DNA of 64,000 nt, from the NCBI GenBank assembly GCA_964407665.1, contig CAYOWK010000004.1, forward strand, positions 1 through 64,000, read 5' to 3'. Source of the DNA: CAYOWK01 sp964407665 (lineage in GTDB: Bacteria; Pseudomonadota; Alphaproteobacteria; Caulobacterales; Hyphomonadaceae). How positions within the stretch are numbered: position 1 is the stretch's first letter; every line of letters begins with the position of its first letter. The notes under the pieces were generated by a model, which was not told the DNA's origin, ran no database searches, and saw nothing but the letters and a program-made list of their open reading frames with translations. The position numbers and the translations under genes were made by a program. Positions 17,603 to 25,699 of the stretch are shown here, piece by piece.

Positions 17603-17637
17603 GCCGCTCGTCCGGGGGGCTTCCTCTGACGAGCGGC
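17603..17637. terminator. Bidirectional hairpin terminator
   Basis: GCCGCTCGTC and GACGAGCGGC form a perfect 10-bp stem with a 15-nt loop between the convergent ends of the DUF4345 and haloalkane dehalogenase genes. There is no clear T-run. Confidence 0.5.
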
Positions 17638-17648
17638 GCCTGCTCGCC

Positions 17649-18599
17649 TCACTTCATATCGAGAAACCGCGTGATGCGCGCCACCAGTTCGTCAGCTGCG
17701 TCTTCCTGGATGAAATGGTGCGCCTTGGCGATGATTGCGTGATCCTGGCCTTTCGCGCCGGGTATCTTCTCCTGCGCGCGCACTTCCCAGCCGCGTGCGA
17801 CAGGATCATCTTCTCCGAACAGCGTCAGGAACGGCTTCTTGAACGTCTGCAGGCGCTCCCACGCGCCCAAATTCAGCGGCAGCCCCGGATTATCCGGCTG
17901 GACGGTGATGAGGCTGGGCCACGTAATGAGGCAGTACTCGTACTCGCTGGCGGGGTAGGGCGCGCGATAGGCCGCGATCTCCGCCTCGGAGAGTTTGGCG
18001 TGCATGCCGCTCTCCAGCATCGGCCAAGGGAAGCCCGTCGCCACCGCCATCATGCCGACCCACATCTTCATGAACTCGCTCTCGCCCTCTCCGGTGGGGA
18101 CGCCGGTGTTGGACGCGACCACGCGCGCGAAGCGCTCGGGATACTTCGAGACGAGATAGAGGCCGATCGTTCCACCCCAGTCCTGGCAGAACAGGGTCAC
18201 GTTACTGAGGTTGAGGGCCGTGAACCATTTGGACGCCCAGTCGTAGTGGCGCGCCAGCGTATAGTTGGACCGCTCCGCCGGCTTGTCCGACTTGCCGGTG
18301 CCGGGCAGGTCGACGGCAATCACCCGCCGGCCGGTGGCCAGCAGTCCGGGGATCATCTTCCTGTAGAGGAACGACCAGGTCGGATTGCCATGCAGCAGCA
18401 GGATGGGTTCGGCGTCGCGCGGACCCTCGTCGATGTAGTGCACGCGCAGCTCAGTTCCGTCCTCGTCCATGATGGTGAGATAGTGCGGAGCCCAGGGATA
18501 GCCCGGCAGATTGTGGAACCGCTCATCAGGCGTCCGGAGAACTCTTATGGAACGACCTCCTCGGGGATCATGACGTTGAGCAACGGCCCGCAACGCCAT
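17649..18599 (-). CDS. Haloalkane dehalogenase (HLD-I, DhlA/DhmA-like)
   Basis: This alpha/beta-hydrolase would replace the halogen of haloalkanes by hydroxyl using water. It shows HGNPTWSFLYR (halide-side Asn and oxyanion region), the nucleophile Asp and halide-binding Trp in FCQDWGGTIGLY, an acidic residue in LFGEDDPVARGWE, and the base His in AKAHHFIQED. The family normally begins M-x-VLRTPDERF. Here that point is an ATA codon at 18548, placed 7 nt behind a perfect GAGGAGG. The nearest in-frame ATG codons are 18599 and 18605, with weak ribosome sites. ATG 18599 is used as a conservative start. From 18548 the nucleophile would be D123, as in DhmA. Operator copy 4 lies upstream. Confidence 0.85.
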   Translation of the reverse strand: MALRAVAQRHDPRGGRSIRVLRTPDERFHNLPGYPWAPHYLTIMDEDGTELRVHYIDEGPRDAEPILLLHGNPTWSFLYRKMIPGLLATGRRVIAVDLPGTGKSDKPAERSNYTLARHYDWASKWFTALNLSNVTLFCQDWGGTIGLYLVSKYPERFARVVASNTGVPTGEGESEFMKMWVGMMAVATGFPWPMLESGMHAKLSEAEIAAYRAPYPASEYEYCLITWPSLITVQPDNPGLPLNLGAWERLQTFKKPFLTLFGEDDPVARGWEVRAQEKIPGAKGQDHAIIAKAHHFIQEDAADELVARITRFLDMK

Positions 18600-18634
18600 C
18601 CGCATACGTATGCCGGACGCGGGTTCGTAGATAT

Positions 18635-18651
18635 TGGCACGAAAGATGTCA
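18635..18651 (-). promoter_or_regulatory. Operator copy 4
   Basis: TGGCAC-GAAAG-ATGTCA matches the other three copies with mismatched but compatible arms (4 of 6 pairs). On the minus strand it contains TTGACA, a possible -35 for the dehalogenase gene. It lies in the 60-bp gap behind the spermidine-synthase-like gene, so the dehalogenase gene is its only likely target. Confidence 0.62.
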
Positions 18652-18659
18652 ATAATAGG

Positions 18660-19331
18660 CTAGTCGCGCTGAGCGAACCAGATGATGTGACGCGGCCCCT
18701 TGCCATTGTTACGAGCGCGGACGGTCACCTCGTCTACAGCATAGCCTGCAGTCCTGAGCCTACGCGCGAATGCAATGTCCGGTCCGGCCGACCAGACCGC
18801 CAGAATGCCGCCGGGTTTGAGCGCCGCCTTCGCTGCAGCCAGTCCGCGCATCGAATAGAGCCGGTCATTGGCGGTTGTCGTCAGCCCCGTGGGGCCGTTG
18901 TCGACATCAAGCAGGATTGCGTCATAGCGGCCGCGTCCCGCCGCAATGGCTGCCGCCACGTCGCCCGAAACGAGGTCGACGCGGGGATCATCGAGACAGC
19001 CCGCCGTCAGTTCGCTCATCGGGCCGCGCGCCCAGTCGATGATCTCTGGCACCAGCTCCGCCACCGTGGCTCGTCCGGCCGGACCTAGCTGGCTCAGCGC
19101 CGCCCGCAGTGTGAACCCCATGCCGTACCCGCCGATCAGGAGGTGCAGGTTGCTCCCGCCGCCAAGCTTCTGGCAGGTCATCTCCGCAAGCGCTTCTTCC
19201 GAACCGCCGAGCCTGCTGTTCATGAGTTCGTTGCCGCCGAGGACGATGGCGTAATCCGCGTCATGCCGGAACAGGCGAAGCTCCACCCCGCCCGGCGCCG
19301 TGGCAGTCGCGATCAGCTCACGCGGTTTCAT
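18660..19331 (-). CDS. Spermidine synthase-like / class I methyltransferase-fold protein
   Basis: This 223-residue protein has a Rossmann methyltransferase fold: LLIGGYGMGFTLRAAL (motif I), VAELVPEIIDWAR (acidic end of beta2), DPRVDLVSGDVAAAI and YDAILLDVDNGP. It resembles the short spermidine-synthase-like proteins of proteobacteria, which often lack polyamine specificity. It is read in the same direction as the upstream PQQ dehydrogenase gene, 132 bp away. No partner decarboxylase is nearby, so true spermidine synthesis is doubtful. Confidence 0.72.
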   Translation of the reverse strand: MKPRELIATATAPGGVELRLFRHDADYAIVLGGNELMNSRLGGSEEALAEMTCQKLGGGSNLHLLIGGYGMGFTLRAALSQLGPAGRATVAELVPEIIDWARGPMSELTAGCLDDPRVDLVSGDVAAAIAAGRGRYDAILLDVDNGPTGLTTTANDRLYSMRGLAAAKAALKPGGILAVWSAGPDIAFARRLRTAGYAVDEVTVRARNNGKGPRHIIWFAQRD

Positions 19332-19463
19332 GGGAAGGTTCCAGATCGGTCGGACTTGTGCCCGGCATTTGACGCCTGCCGCCGCGAAGCGTCCACAGCA
19401 AGCGTCTTCCGGGGCTGTCAGTCCAACGCCAGCCCCCGTGCGTCAAGCCGGTTCATCGGCGCA

Positions 19464-21779
19464 TCAGTCGGGCAGCGCCAGCGCCACGATCTCCGCTGCA
19501 CGTCCATCCCCGCCAGCGGTCGCCACGACAATGTATTGCTTGTCGCCTGCCACATAGGTCATCGGCAAACCGGTCTGTGTACCCGGTAAGGCGATTTCGG
19601 CAAGAATGTCCCCCGTCGCCTTGTCGTGGGCGCGGAACACAGGCGATCCGGACGTGCCTTCGCCGGCAAACAGCAGTGTCCTGGTGACGAGCAGTCCGGC
19701 CCGGGACACAACGCCGGTGCGCTCTATCGCCAGCCCCTTGAGCGCGGGATGGCTGCGAATGGCCTCCGGAGTATCGGCGTTGGCGATCATCCAGGCGCGT
19801 TGCCCGGTCTTCATGTCGATTGCGGTGATCCTGCCGTAGGGCGGCTTCACCGCCGGAAGACCCTGTACAGTCGGCGCGCGGCCGCCGCCGAACCCGTACG
19901 GAATATCCGATCCGGGTGGAGAGGGAGCCAGCGACAGCACGCTCAGATTGGTCATGGAGCCGACATAGAGCAGGCCAGTCTCGGGATCGTACGCGCCGCC
20001 CTCCCAGTTCCCGCCCCCCAGTACACTCGGCAGCGCAAGCGTTCCCCTCGTCCCATCGGGCGCCGCCAGCAGGGAAGGGGGCGCCATGAAGGCGCCAAGG
20101 CGGAATGGCTTGACGGCCTCGATGGCCTCGGCGCGCAGGGCTGGCGTGAAGTCGACGAGGTCATTGACGGTGACACCCTGACGGTCGAAAGGCACGGGTA
20201 GCGTCGGCACCGGTTGTGTCGGGCTGGTGGCCTCGCCCGGAACGTCGGAACCGGGAACGGGCCGTTCCTCGATTGGCCACAGCGGCTCGCCCGTCAGACG
20301 GTTGAATGCGAACACGAAGCCCTGCTTGGTGATCTGCAGCACCGCCGCGATGGCTTCTCCTTGCGAAGGAATGTCGGCGAGGATCGGGATTGCCGGCACA
20401 TCCCAGTCCCAGATGTCGTGATGGACGAGCTGCTGCGCCCAGCGAACCTTGCCCGTGCGGCTGTCGACGGCGACGAGGCTGGAGCTGTAGAGGTTCGCCC
20501 CCGGCCTCTCCCCGCCAAACACGTCGCTCGTGGCCGCCTCGACCGGAAGGTACACCAGCCCCGTTTTCGGATCGGCGGACATCGGAGCCCAGACGCCAGC
20601 ATTCCCCGAATACTCCGCGGCTCCCGCGGCCCACGTTTCGTATCCGGGATCGCCTTTCGCGGGGATGGTCCTGAAGGTCCACAACAGCTTGCCTGTCCGG
20701 GCGTCGTAGGCCCGCGCATCGCCTTTGACATTCTCGCGTGATTTGGGCCGCAGTCCCACCTCGTGCGCCGGCCCGACGACCACAACGTTCCCGATGATCA
20801 GCGGAGGCGAGGAGCTGCCAATGTCGGGAAGGCCGGTGCGCGGTGCGCCTCGCAGGCCCTGCATGAGATCGATCTTGCCGTTCTTCCCGAACCGGGCGAC
20901 GGGCCGGCCAGTATCGGCGTCAAGGGCAACAAGCTGAAAGCCCGGGGTGATGGTGAAGATGCGCCGGTCGCGCTTCCCGTCCGACCAGTAGGCGACGCCC
21001 CGTCCAGAACCCTTGCGGGGTGCGTTCTCGAAGCGGGTTGGGTCTTCGGCGGCCCGCCACATCCACAGCGTCTCACCAGTCCTCCCATCGATCGCCACGA
21101 CGTTTCGCGTCAGCCCGGCGGTCGCGTAGAGGACACCGTCGACCATCAGCGGCGTTGACGAATTGCGCGCTTCCGGCGTCGCGCCCATGCCCGCCGAACT
21201 CCAGCGCCAGGCGACGCGGAGCGATTTGACATTGCCGGCGTTGATTTGATCGGCGGACGAATAGCCCGTACCTTCAGTGGGCCCCCGCCAGTGCCCCCAT
21301 CCCATATCCGCAACAGGCTTTCCGTCGACCGCAGCGGCGGTGGCGATCGAAGGTACTGTGGCATTGCGAAACGCAGAGCTCTGAAGCGTTGCGTCGGTAC
21401 TGCCGGGTTTGCTGCCAAGGGAGAGCGAAAGATATCCCAGAATATTGACGAAGGTCTGCGCGTCGGGCCGATCGGGCTTGAACGGCGGCATCGTCGCCGA
21501 AACGCGCGCATGGAATTCAGGGAAGGAAGCGCCACCGCCTCCCGTCGCCATGAGGGCGGCTGCCTGCTGCACGGTGTGACAGGACGCGCATTCGTCCACG
21601 AATACGCGCTCGCCACGTTCGGCCTGGGCGCGGCTGAACACGCCATCCTGCGCATGCGCTGGACTGACCTGGACCAGAGCCACGCCCATCCCCAGGCCGA
21701 GCGCGGAGGCCCGCCACAAAGCTGCGAAGGTTCGCTGCGCGACAGACCAGGGCGATGCGTCTGTAGCAAGACCAATCAT
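19464..21779 (-). CDS. PQQ-dependent dehydrogenase with N-terminal cytochrome c domain
   Basis: This protein of about 771 residues has a signal peptide ending near AHAQ, a c-type heme site C64-AS-C67-H68 with a likely Met ligand in SATMPPF, and then a beta-propeller quinoprotein domain with repeated Trp-docking-like segments (RVAWRWSSAG, GKLLWTFRT, QRAWMIAN). It should oxidise an alcohol or sugar in the periplasm and pass electrons through its own heme. ATG 21779 gives a clean signal peptide and has AAGGAAG upstream; the frame is open to 21851. No PQQ synthesis genes are present. The substrate is not readable. Confidence 0.82.
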   Translation of the reverse strand: MIGLATDASPWSVAQRTFAALWRASALGLGMGVALVQVSPAHAQDGVFSRAQAERGERVFVDECASCHTVQQAAALMATGGGGASFPEFHARVSATMPPFKPDRPDAQTFVNILGYLSLSLGSKPGSTDATLQSSAFRNATVPSIATAAAVDGKPVADMGWGHWRGPTEGTGYSSADQINAGNVKSLRVAWRWSSAGMGATPEARNSSTPLMVDGVLYATAGLTRNVVAIDGRTGETLWMWRAAEDPTRFENAPRKGSGRGVAYWSDGKRDRRIFTITPGFQLVALDADTGRPVARFGKNGKIDLMQGLRGAPRTGLPDIGSSSPPLIIGNVVVVGPAHEVGLRPKSRENVKGDARAYDARTGKLLWTFRTIPAKGDPGYETWAAGAAEYSGNAGVWAPMSADPKTGLVYLPVEAATSDVFGGERPGANLYSSSLVAVDSRTGKVRWAQQLVHHDIWDWDVPAIPILADIPSQGEAIAAVLQITKQGFVFAFNRLTGEPLWPIEERPVPGSDVPGEATSPTQPVPTLPVPFDRQGVTVNDLVDFTPALRAEAIEAVKPFRLGAFMAPPSLLAAPDGTRGTLALPSVLGGGNWEGGAYDPETGLLYVGSMTNLSVLSLAPSPPGSDIPYGFGGGRAPTVQGLPAVKPPYGRITAIDMKTGQRAWMIANADTPEAIRSHPALKGLAIERTGVVSRAGLLVTRTLLFAGEGTSGSPVFRAHDKATGDILAEIALPGTQTGLPMTYVAGDKQYIVVATAGGDGRAAEIVALALPD

Positions 21780-21950
21780 GGCGTGTCTGACTTCCTTCAA
21801 GCGTGCCGTCGCTGCCCCTGACCCTACGCTGATCCGGGGGCGCCCAGTCAAAGGCTAACTGTCCATCTAGTTTGGAGCCGCTGCGGGTGGGGCTCGCCGA
21901 TGCCCGGTTGGCTTGGGCCGATCTGGTCGAGGTTCTTGCGCCATGCGCCA

Positions 21951-22340
21951 TCATTTGATGGCTTCACCGCTGTCCCGGATGAGCTTGATGTCTTGCGCCG
22001 CCTCCCATGCGTGGATGTCTTCCCGCCTGAGCGGCGAAGACCCGCCCGGATGATGCGACGCGGCCCGTCGCCGCTTCCAGCAGGCAGCGGCTTTACTGCT
22101 GGCCGAGCGCCGCGAACCCGGGACGGAAGAGGGGCAGTTGGTCCATGACGCTCTCCTCTTCCGGGGAAAGCAGCAAGGCATCAACAGCCCGGCGTAGCGC
22201 ATCACCGAAGATGAGCCTGTCGCCGTGTCCTCCGGCACAAATGCCTCTCGCAAAGCAGGCGCGAGGCAAGGCCGGCGACCATCGGGCAGCTTTCTATCAT
22301 GCACAACTGCATCTGCGCATCCCGCCCACCGCTCGAGCAC
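21951..22340 (-). pseudogene. Possible decayed gene fragments in a 670-bp gap
   Basis: Between 21780 and 22450 no intact gene is convincing. One minus-strand frame ending at 21951 finishes with REDIHAWEAAQDIKLIRDSG, which looks protein-like. A second frame, 22293-22093, reads CAGGHGDRLIFGDALRRAVD and then MDQLPLFRPGFAALGQQ-stop, which also looks protein-like but is cut off upstream by TGA and TAG. The two pieces in different frames suggest a frameshifted or eroded gene. No family was recognised. Confidence 0.25.
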
Positions 22341-22450
22341 ATCGGCTGCCGGCTATGTCAGCACGGTGTCCGGGTGGGCTGTGCCTGATCCGGTTGCGGT
22401 AGCGCCCGCCCTGTCCCGGGAGGGGCCGGTTGGAGCAGAAGTTGTCCGCT

Positions 22451-24421
22451 TCACGGCTCCACGAGCAGCTCGAACGGACCCGCAGGCATGCCGGCAGTGT
22501 CGTAGAGGTTGCAGATCGGGCCGTCTCCCCAGCAGTGGCGAACACGCGTTGCCGGCGCATTGTCGCCAGCGATGATCATCTCCGAACCCTGGATCGTTGC
22601 TCTGGCGTAGCGGCAGGACGCCTGCGTTTCGCCGCAGAGTTCAACAGCGATCGGGCCAGCGGCGCTATAGGCGACCAGCGGGTAGGGAGAAGCGACAAAC
22701 GTGACAACAATCGCGTTGTCGACCCTGCGCGCCCCCGAAGGTGCGGGCCCGGCGGCGTGCTTGTCCGATCCGTAGATCAGCTTCTGGGCGGCCCTCGCCA
22801 AACGTAGCCCGACGGCCTGCTTGTTTGGCGGGTGCAACTCCGCGCGATCGCCGACATCGATCGTCACGATCAGGGCTGCATTGTCATCGGCTGCCACGGT
22901 CCGGCGCTGAGCCTCTCTCAGATCCGCCCATCCCGAAGAAGTGGGCGCCGCTTGCGCTGGCCCGAAGTTCGGCAGCTGTACGATCAGAAAGGGCAGTCGC
23001 TCCCCGAACTGCCGTCGCCAGTCCGCCATCAGCGCTGTTAGCTGTGACTGATACAGGCCTGCGCCGCCGGTGTTGGACTCGCCCTGATACCAGAGCGCTG
23101 CACGGATCCCGTACGGGCCGATCGGCGCAATCATGGCGTTGTGCAGCGTGGTCAGGCCGATGATGCTCTCCCATGGCGGCTGGGGCGGATCGCCGAGCCC
23201 CGCGGGGGCAGGGGAATAGCTCCAGTCGCCGCCCAGCGGCTGCGTTGCACCATTGGGCAGATGCAAAGCCATCTTCTCCGAGGGGCCCGACATCCCGCCC
23301 GCATCGTACGTGCTCAGCACGTTGACGACGATGGTGTTGACGCCACTGCGGAGGACGCCATCGGGCACATCGTAGGTCCGGTCTGTTCCCCAACCGAACG
23401 AGCTGCCTATGGGCTGACCGTTGATCCAGGTCTGGTCGACTTCGTCAATTGCGCCAAGCGATAGCCGTACACCCCGGCTCGCTGCCTGCGCCGCCGTCAG
23501 AGTTATGGTGCGCCTGAACCACACCATGCCGTCGAGATTCGTGGTTCGGACGTCGTTCCAGGTCTTCCAGTTCCGCATGGGCAGGGGAACTGGCCGCCAG
23601 TCTCCCGGCGAACCGGGCTCCCAGGGTCGGCCGCCGCCCCGCGCTGCGGTCAGCCACCATTGCTGCCAGGTCTTGCCCAGCTTCGGGTAGGCAAGGCGGG
23701 GATCGCGTGCGTACAGATCCAGCAGCTCCAGACTGCCGGCCCATACCGTCTGGTCCCGGAATCCTTCGGCGCTGATCCAGGGTTCTATTCTGCTGCCGCC
23801 CCACGATGCGTGGATCAGTCCTATGGGCGTATCCACCTCGCGTTGAAGCTCGCGTGCGAAGTAGTGGCATGCTGCTGAAAACGGTGCGACCGAGTCCGGG
23901 GTGGCTTCCGACCACGAGACATCCGACCGGAACTCGCGAAGCGGCTTGGCGCTGTAGTCGCGGCCAATGGTCATCAGCCTTATTCGTGCGTTGGCGGACT
24001 TGGCGATCTCCGCGTCTGCGTTGAGTGAACTGCGAACCGGCAAGGCCATGTTGGACTGGCCCGAGCAGAGAAAGACGTCACCGACAAGAACGTTGTGGAT
24101 CGTCTGCGTTGCGCCGGAGTTTGCGCGGACTGTCAGTGTGTGGGGGCCGCCGGCGGGCGCAGGTGGCAGGGTCGCACGCCACGCACCGCTATTGTCCGCC
24201 ACCGCTGAGACGCTCGCGCTGTTGAACTCGACCGCCACTCGGTCTCCGGCCCCTGCTGAGCCCCATATGACGTTTGCCCGGTCGCGCTGCAGGACGGCGT
24301 TATCCTGGAACATCGAGCTGAGGAGAGGTCGCACAGTGTCTGCAGCAGCCGGCAGGGTCGTACTTGCGACCCATAGGCCAGCAAACGCGCACATCGCCGA
24401 AAGCCACTGCAGTCTACCCAT
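22451..24421 (-). CDS. Sialate O-acetylesterase-like (SGNH) xylan acetylesterase
   Basis: This 656-residue exported esterase has a signal peptide (MGRLQWLSAMCAFAGLW to TLPAAA), a first strand LLSSMFQDNAVLQRD, and an SGNH hydrolase split by a jelly-roll insert. The nucleophile block is FLCSGQSNMALPV; ALWYQGESN is a second conserved block. In plant-polymer loci this family removes acetyl groups from xylo- or glucurono-oligosaccharides. ATG 24421 follows AGG and gives the signal peptide; the frame is open to 24514. A perfect GGTAGCGCTACC palindrome lies 25 bp upstream, placing it in the xylose regulon. It is read in the same direction as the upstream GntR gene. Confidence 0.8.
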   Translation of the reverse strand: MGRLQWLSAMCAFAGLWVASTTLPAAADTVRPLLSSMFQDNAVLQRDRANVIWGSAGAGDRVAVEFNSASVSAVADNSGAWRATLPPAPAGGPHTLTVRANSGATQTIHNVLVGDVFLCSGQSNMALPVRSSLNADAEIAKSANARIRLMTIGRDYSAKPLREFRSDVSWSEATPDSVAPFSAACHYFARELQREVDTPIGLIHASWGGSRIEPWISAEGFRDQTVWAGSLELLDLYARDPRLAYPKLGKTWQQWWLTAARGGGRPWEPGSPGDWRPVPLPMRNWKTWNDVRTTNLDGMVWFRRTITLTAAQAASRGVRLSLGAIDEVDQTWINGQPIGSSFGWGTDRTYDVPDGVLRSGVNTIVVNVLSTYDAGGMSGPSEKMALHLPNGATQPLGGDWSYSPAPAGLGDPPQPPWESIIGLTTLHNAMIAPIGPYGIRAALWYQGESNTGGAGLYQSQLTALMADWRRQFGERLPFLIVQLPNFGPAQAAPTSSGWADLREAQRRTVAADDNAALIVTIDVGDRAELHPPNKQAVGLRLARAAQKLIYGSDKHAAGPAPSGARRVDNAIVVTFVASPYPLVAYSAAGPIAVELCGETQASCRYARATIQGSEMIIAGDNAPATRVRHCWGDGPICNLYDTAGMPAGPFELLVEP

Positions 24422-24445
24422 GTTCAACCTGCCTGAAGCCAAGAA

Positions 24446-24459
24446 CGGTAGCGCTACCA
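24446..24459 (-). promoter_or_regulatory. Xyl-type operator 1 (acetylesterase gene)
   Basis: The 14-mer CGGTAGCGCTACCA has a perfect 12-bp palindromic core, GGTAGCGCTACC. It lies in the 100-bp gap between the GntR gene stop and the acetylesterase start. A CG-centred palindrome of this length is the typical LacI-family operator. Confidence 0.75.
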
Positions 24460-24521
24460 TAACTTCGGCTTTTCTCTGCGCAATGATCATTGTCGACATC
24501 GGCTGGCCGGACACGCGTTGG

Positions 24522-25256
24522 CTAACGCTTCGTCCGGGTCTTTGTGTCGATGAGAGCCAGCCGGATCAGCTCCACCATCGCCCGGCGTGCGGCTTCGGCG
24601 TCACGATTGGCAATCGCATGGTAGACGGCTTCGTGGTCGGGCAGGGGATCTCTTGGCAGGGCGCGATGACGCTGCTTGAAAAGCGTTGTCCAGCGAACTG
24701 CCGCGCCAATGGAACTGGAGAGCGTCATCAGCGGCGCGTTCCGGCTCGCCTCAAGGATCGCGTTGTGGAAGGCCTGATCGGCCTCGCGGCCTTCTGGTGC
24801 GGCGAGGCTATGCTTCTTCATCTCCTCAATTGCATGACCCATGCGCGCGAGGTCCCTGCCATCCCGCCGGTTCGCAGCGAGCGCAGCAGCCGCGGGTTCC
24901 ACGATTCCCCGAAGCTCAAACAGATCGGCAAGGAAATCTTCGCCTGGTTCGGTCTCGAACATCCAGCCGAGCACGTCGGGGTCTAGCAGGTTCCAGCGGT
25001 TGCGGGGCGACACGCGCGTGCCAATCTTCGGGCGGCTGCTGACCAGCCCTTTCGCCGTCAGTGTCCGGATCGCCTCACGGTAGGCGCTTCGTGAAATGTG
25101 ATGCTGCTCTGCATATTCGATCTCGCCGAGAAGAGTATCGCCTGGTCGAAAAACCCCCGACACGATGCCGATGCCGATTTCGCGAGTAATGGACCCGTGA
25201 ATCTTTGGCGACGTCTTTGCCGGCTTCGGCTTCGTGCTGGTCTGGGACGGTGTCAA
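24522..25256 (-). CDS. GntR-family regulator, FadR/FCD subfamily
   Basis: This protein of about 244 residues has a GntR winged helix (ITREIGIGIVSGVFRPGDTL, HHISRSAYREAIRTLTAKGL) and an FCD ligand domain (LFELRGIVEPAAAALAA, FHNAILEASRNAPL, DHEAVYHAIANRDAEAARRAM). FCD regulators of this type usually sense sugar acids or keto-acids. The start is a TTG at 25256 with no good ribosome site; the true start is uncertain. It is divergent from the epimerase-xylonate dehydratase operon. A 15-bp direct repeat in the intervening region is a candidate binding site. Confidence 0.8.
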   Translation of the reverse strand: MTPSQTSTKPKPAKTSPKIHGSITREIGIGIVSGVFRPGDTLLGEIEYAEQHHISRSAYREAIRTLTAKGLVSSRPKIGTRVSPRNRWNLLDPDVLGWMFETEPGEDFLADLFELRGIVEPAAAALAANRRDGRDLARMGHAIEEMKKHSLAAPEGREADQAFHNAILEASRNAPLMTLSSSIGAAVRWTTLFKQRHRALPRDPLPDHEAVYHAIANRDAEAARRAMVELIRLALIDTKTRTKR

Positions 25257-25410
25257 TCGGTCAACCCCGGCGGCTATGTATGCGGGAACGTTGCGGAACG
25301 AAGGTCGGGTTTCCGCCCGAACACCTCGAGTTGTTCAGGAAGATCGCGAGCCTCGCTGGCGTTCCAATCATGCCCGACAGTGCCCGGAAGCTCGGTGTCC
25401 CGCGGTACAA

Positions 25411-25425
25411 TCAATTGTCAGGGTA
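25411..25425. repeat. Direct repeat copy A (TCAATTGTCAGGGTA)
   Basis: The same 15 bases recur exactly at 25551-25565, 140 bp away, in the non-coding gap between the GntR gene and the epimerase gene (25257-25699). It contains AATT and TTGTCAG half-site-like parts. It may be a GntR binding site. Nothing else recognisable was seen in the rest of this gap. Confidence 0.5.
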
Positions 25426-25550
25426 ATCGTGATCTGACGCAGCAGTCAATCGGACTCGCGGCCGGACAACGATACATCGCCTATGTCTTTTCCCGCCCAG
25501 GTCATCATTTTCTCTCGGGACAGCGTCAAGGAAGAAGGCTTGCGATGCTC

Positions 25551-25565
25551 TCAATTGTCAGGGTA
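25551..25565. repeat. Direct repeat copy B (TCAATTGTCAGGGTA)
   Basis: Exact second copy of the 15-mer at 25411. It lies 10 bp before the xyl-type operator of the epimerase operon, so the GntR and LacI-type regulators could both act on this promoter. Confidence 0.5.
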
Positions 25566-25575
25566 GAAGCGATTA

Positions 25576-25589
25576 TGGTAGCGCTACCG
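25576..25589 (+). promoter_or_regulatory. Xyl-type operator 2 (epimerase-xylonate dehydratase operon)
   Basis: TGGTAGCGCTACCG has the perfect 12-bp core GGTAGCGCTACC. It lies upstream of the epimerase gene, 41 bp before the ATG at 25631 and 110 bp before the preferred start. Confidence 0.75.
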
Positions 25590-25699
25590 CGACATCGAGT
25601 ACCTGGCTGCTGGGGATGGGGTGACTGCGAATGACAGGAACGCCGATCAGTCTCGCGACCATCTCGTCAGCTGCTGCTGCTCCCTCTGAAGGTCATCGC

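Noticed and set aside
19411..19436. Possible hairpin GGGGCTG-N12-CAGCCCC behind the PQQ dehydrogenase gene
   Set aside because: A 7-bp stem with a long loop and no T-run; it may be chance.
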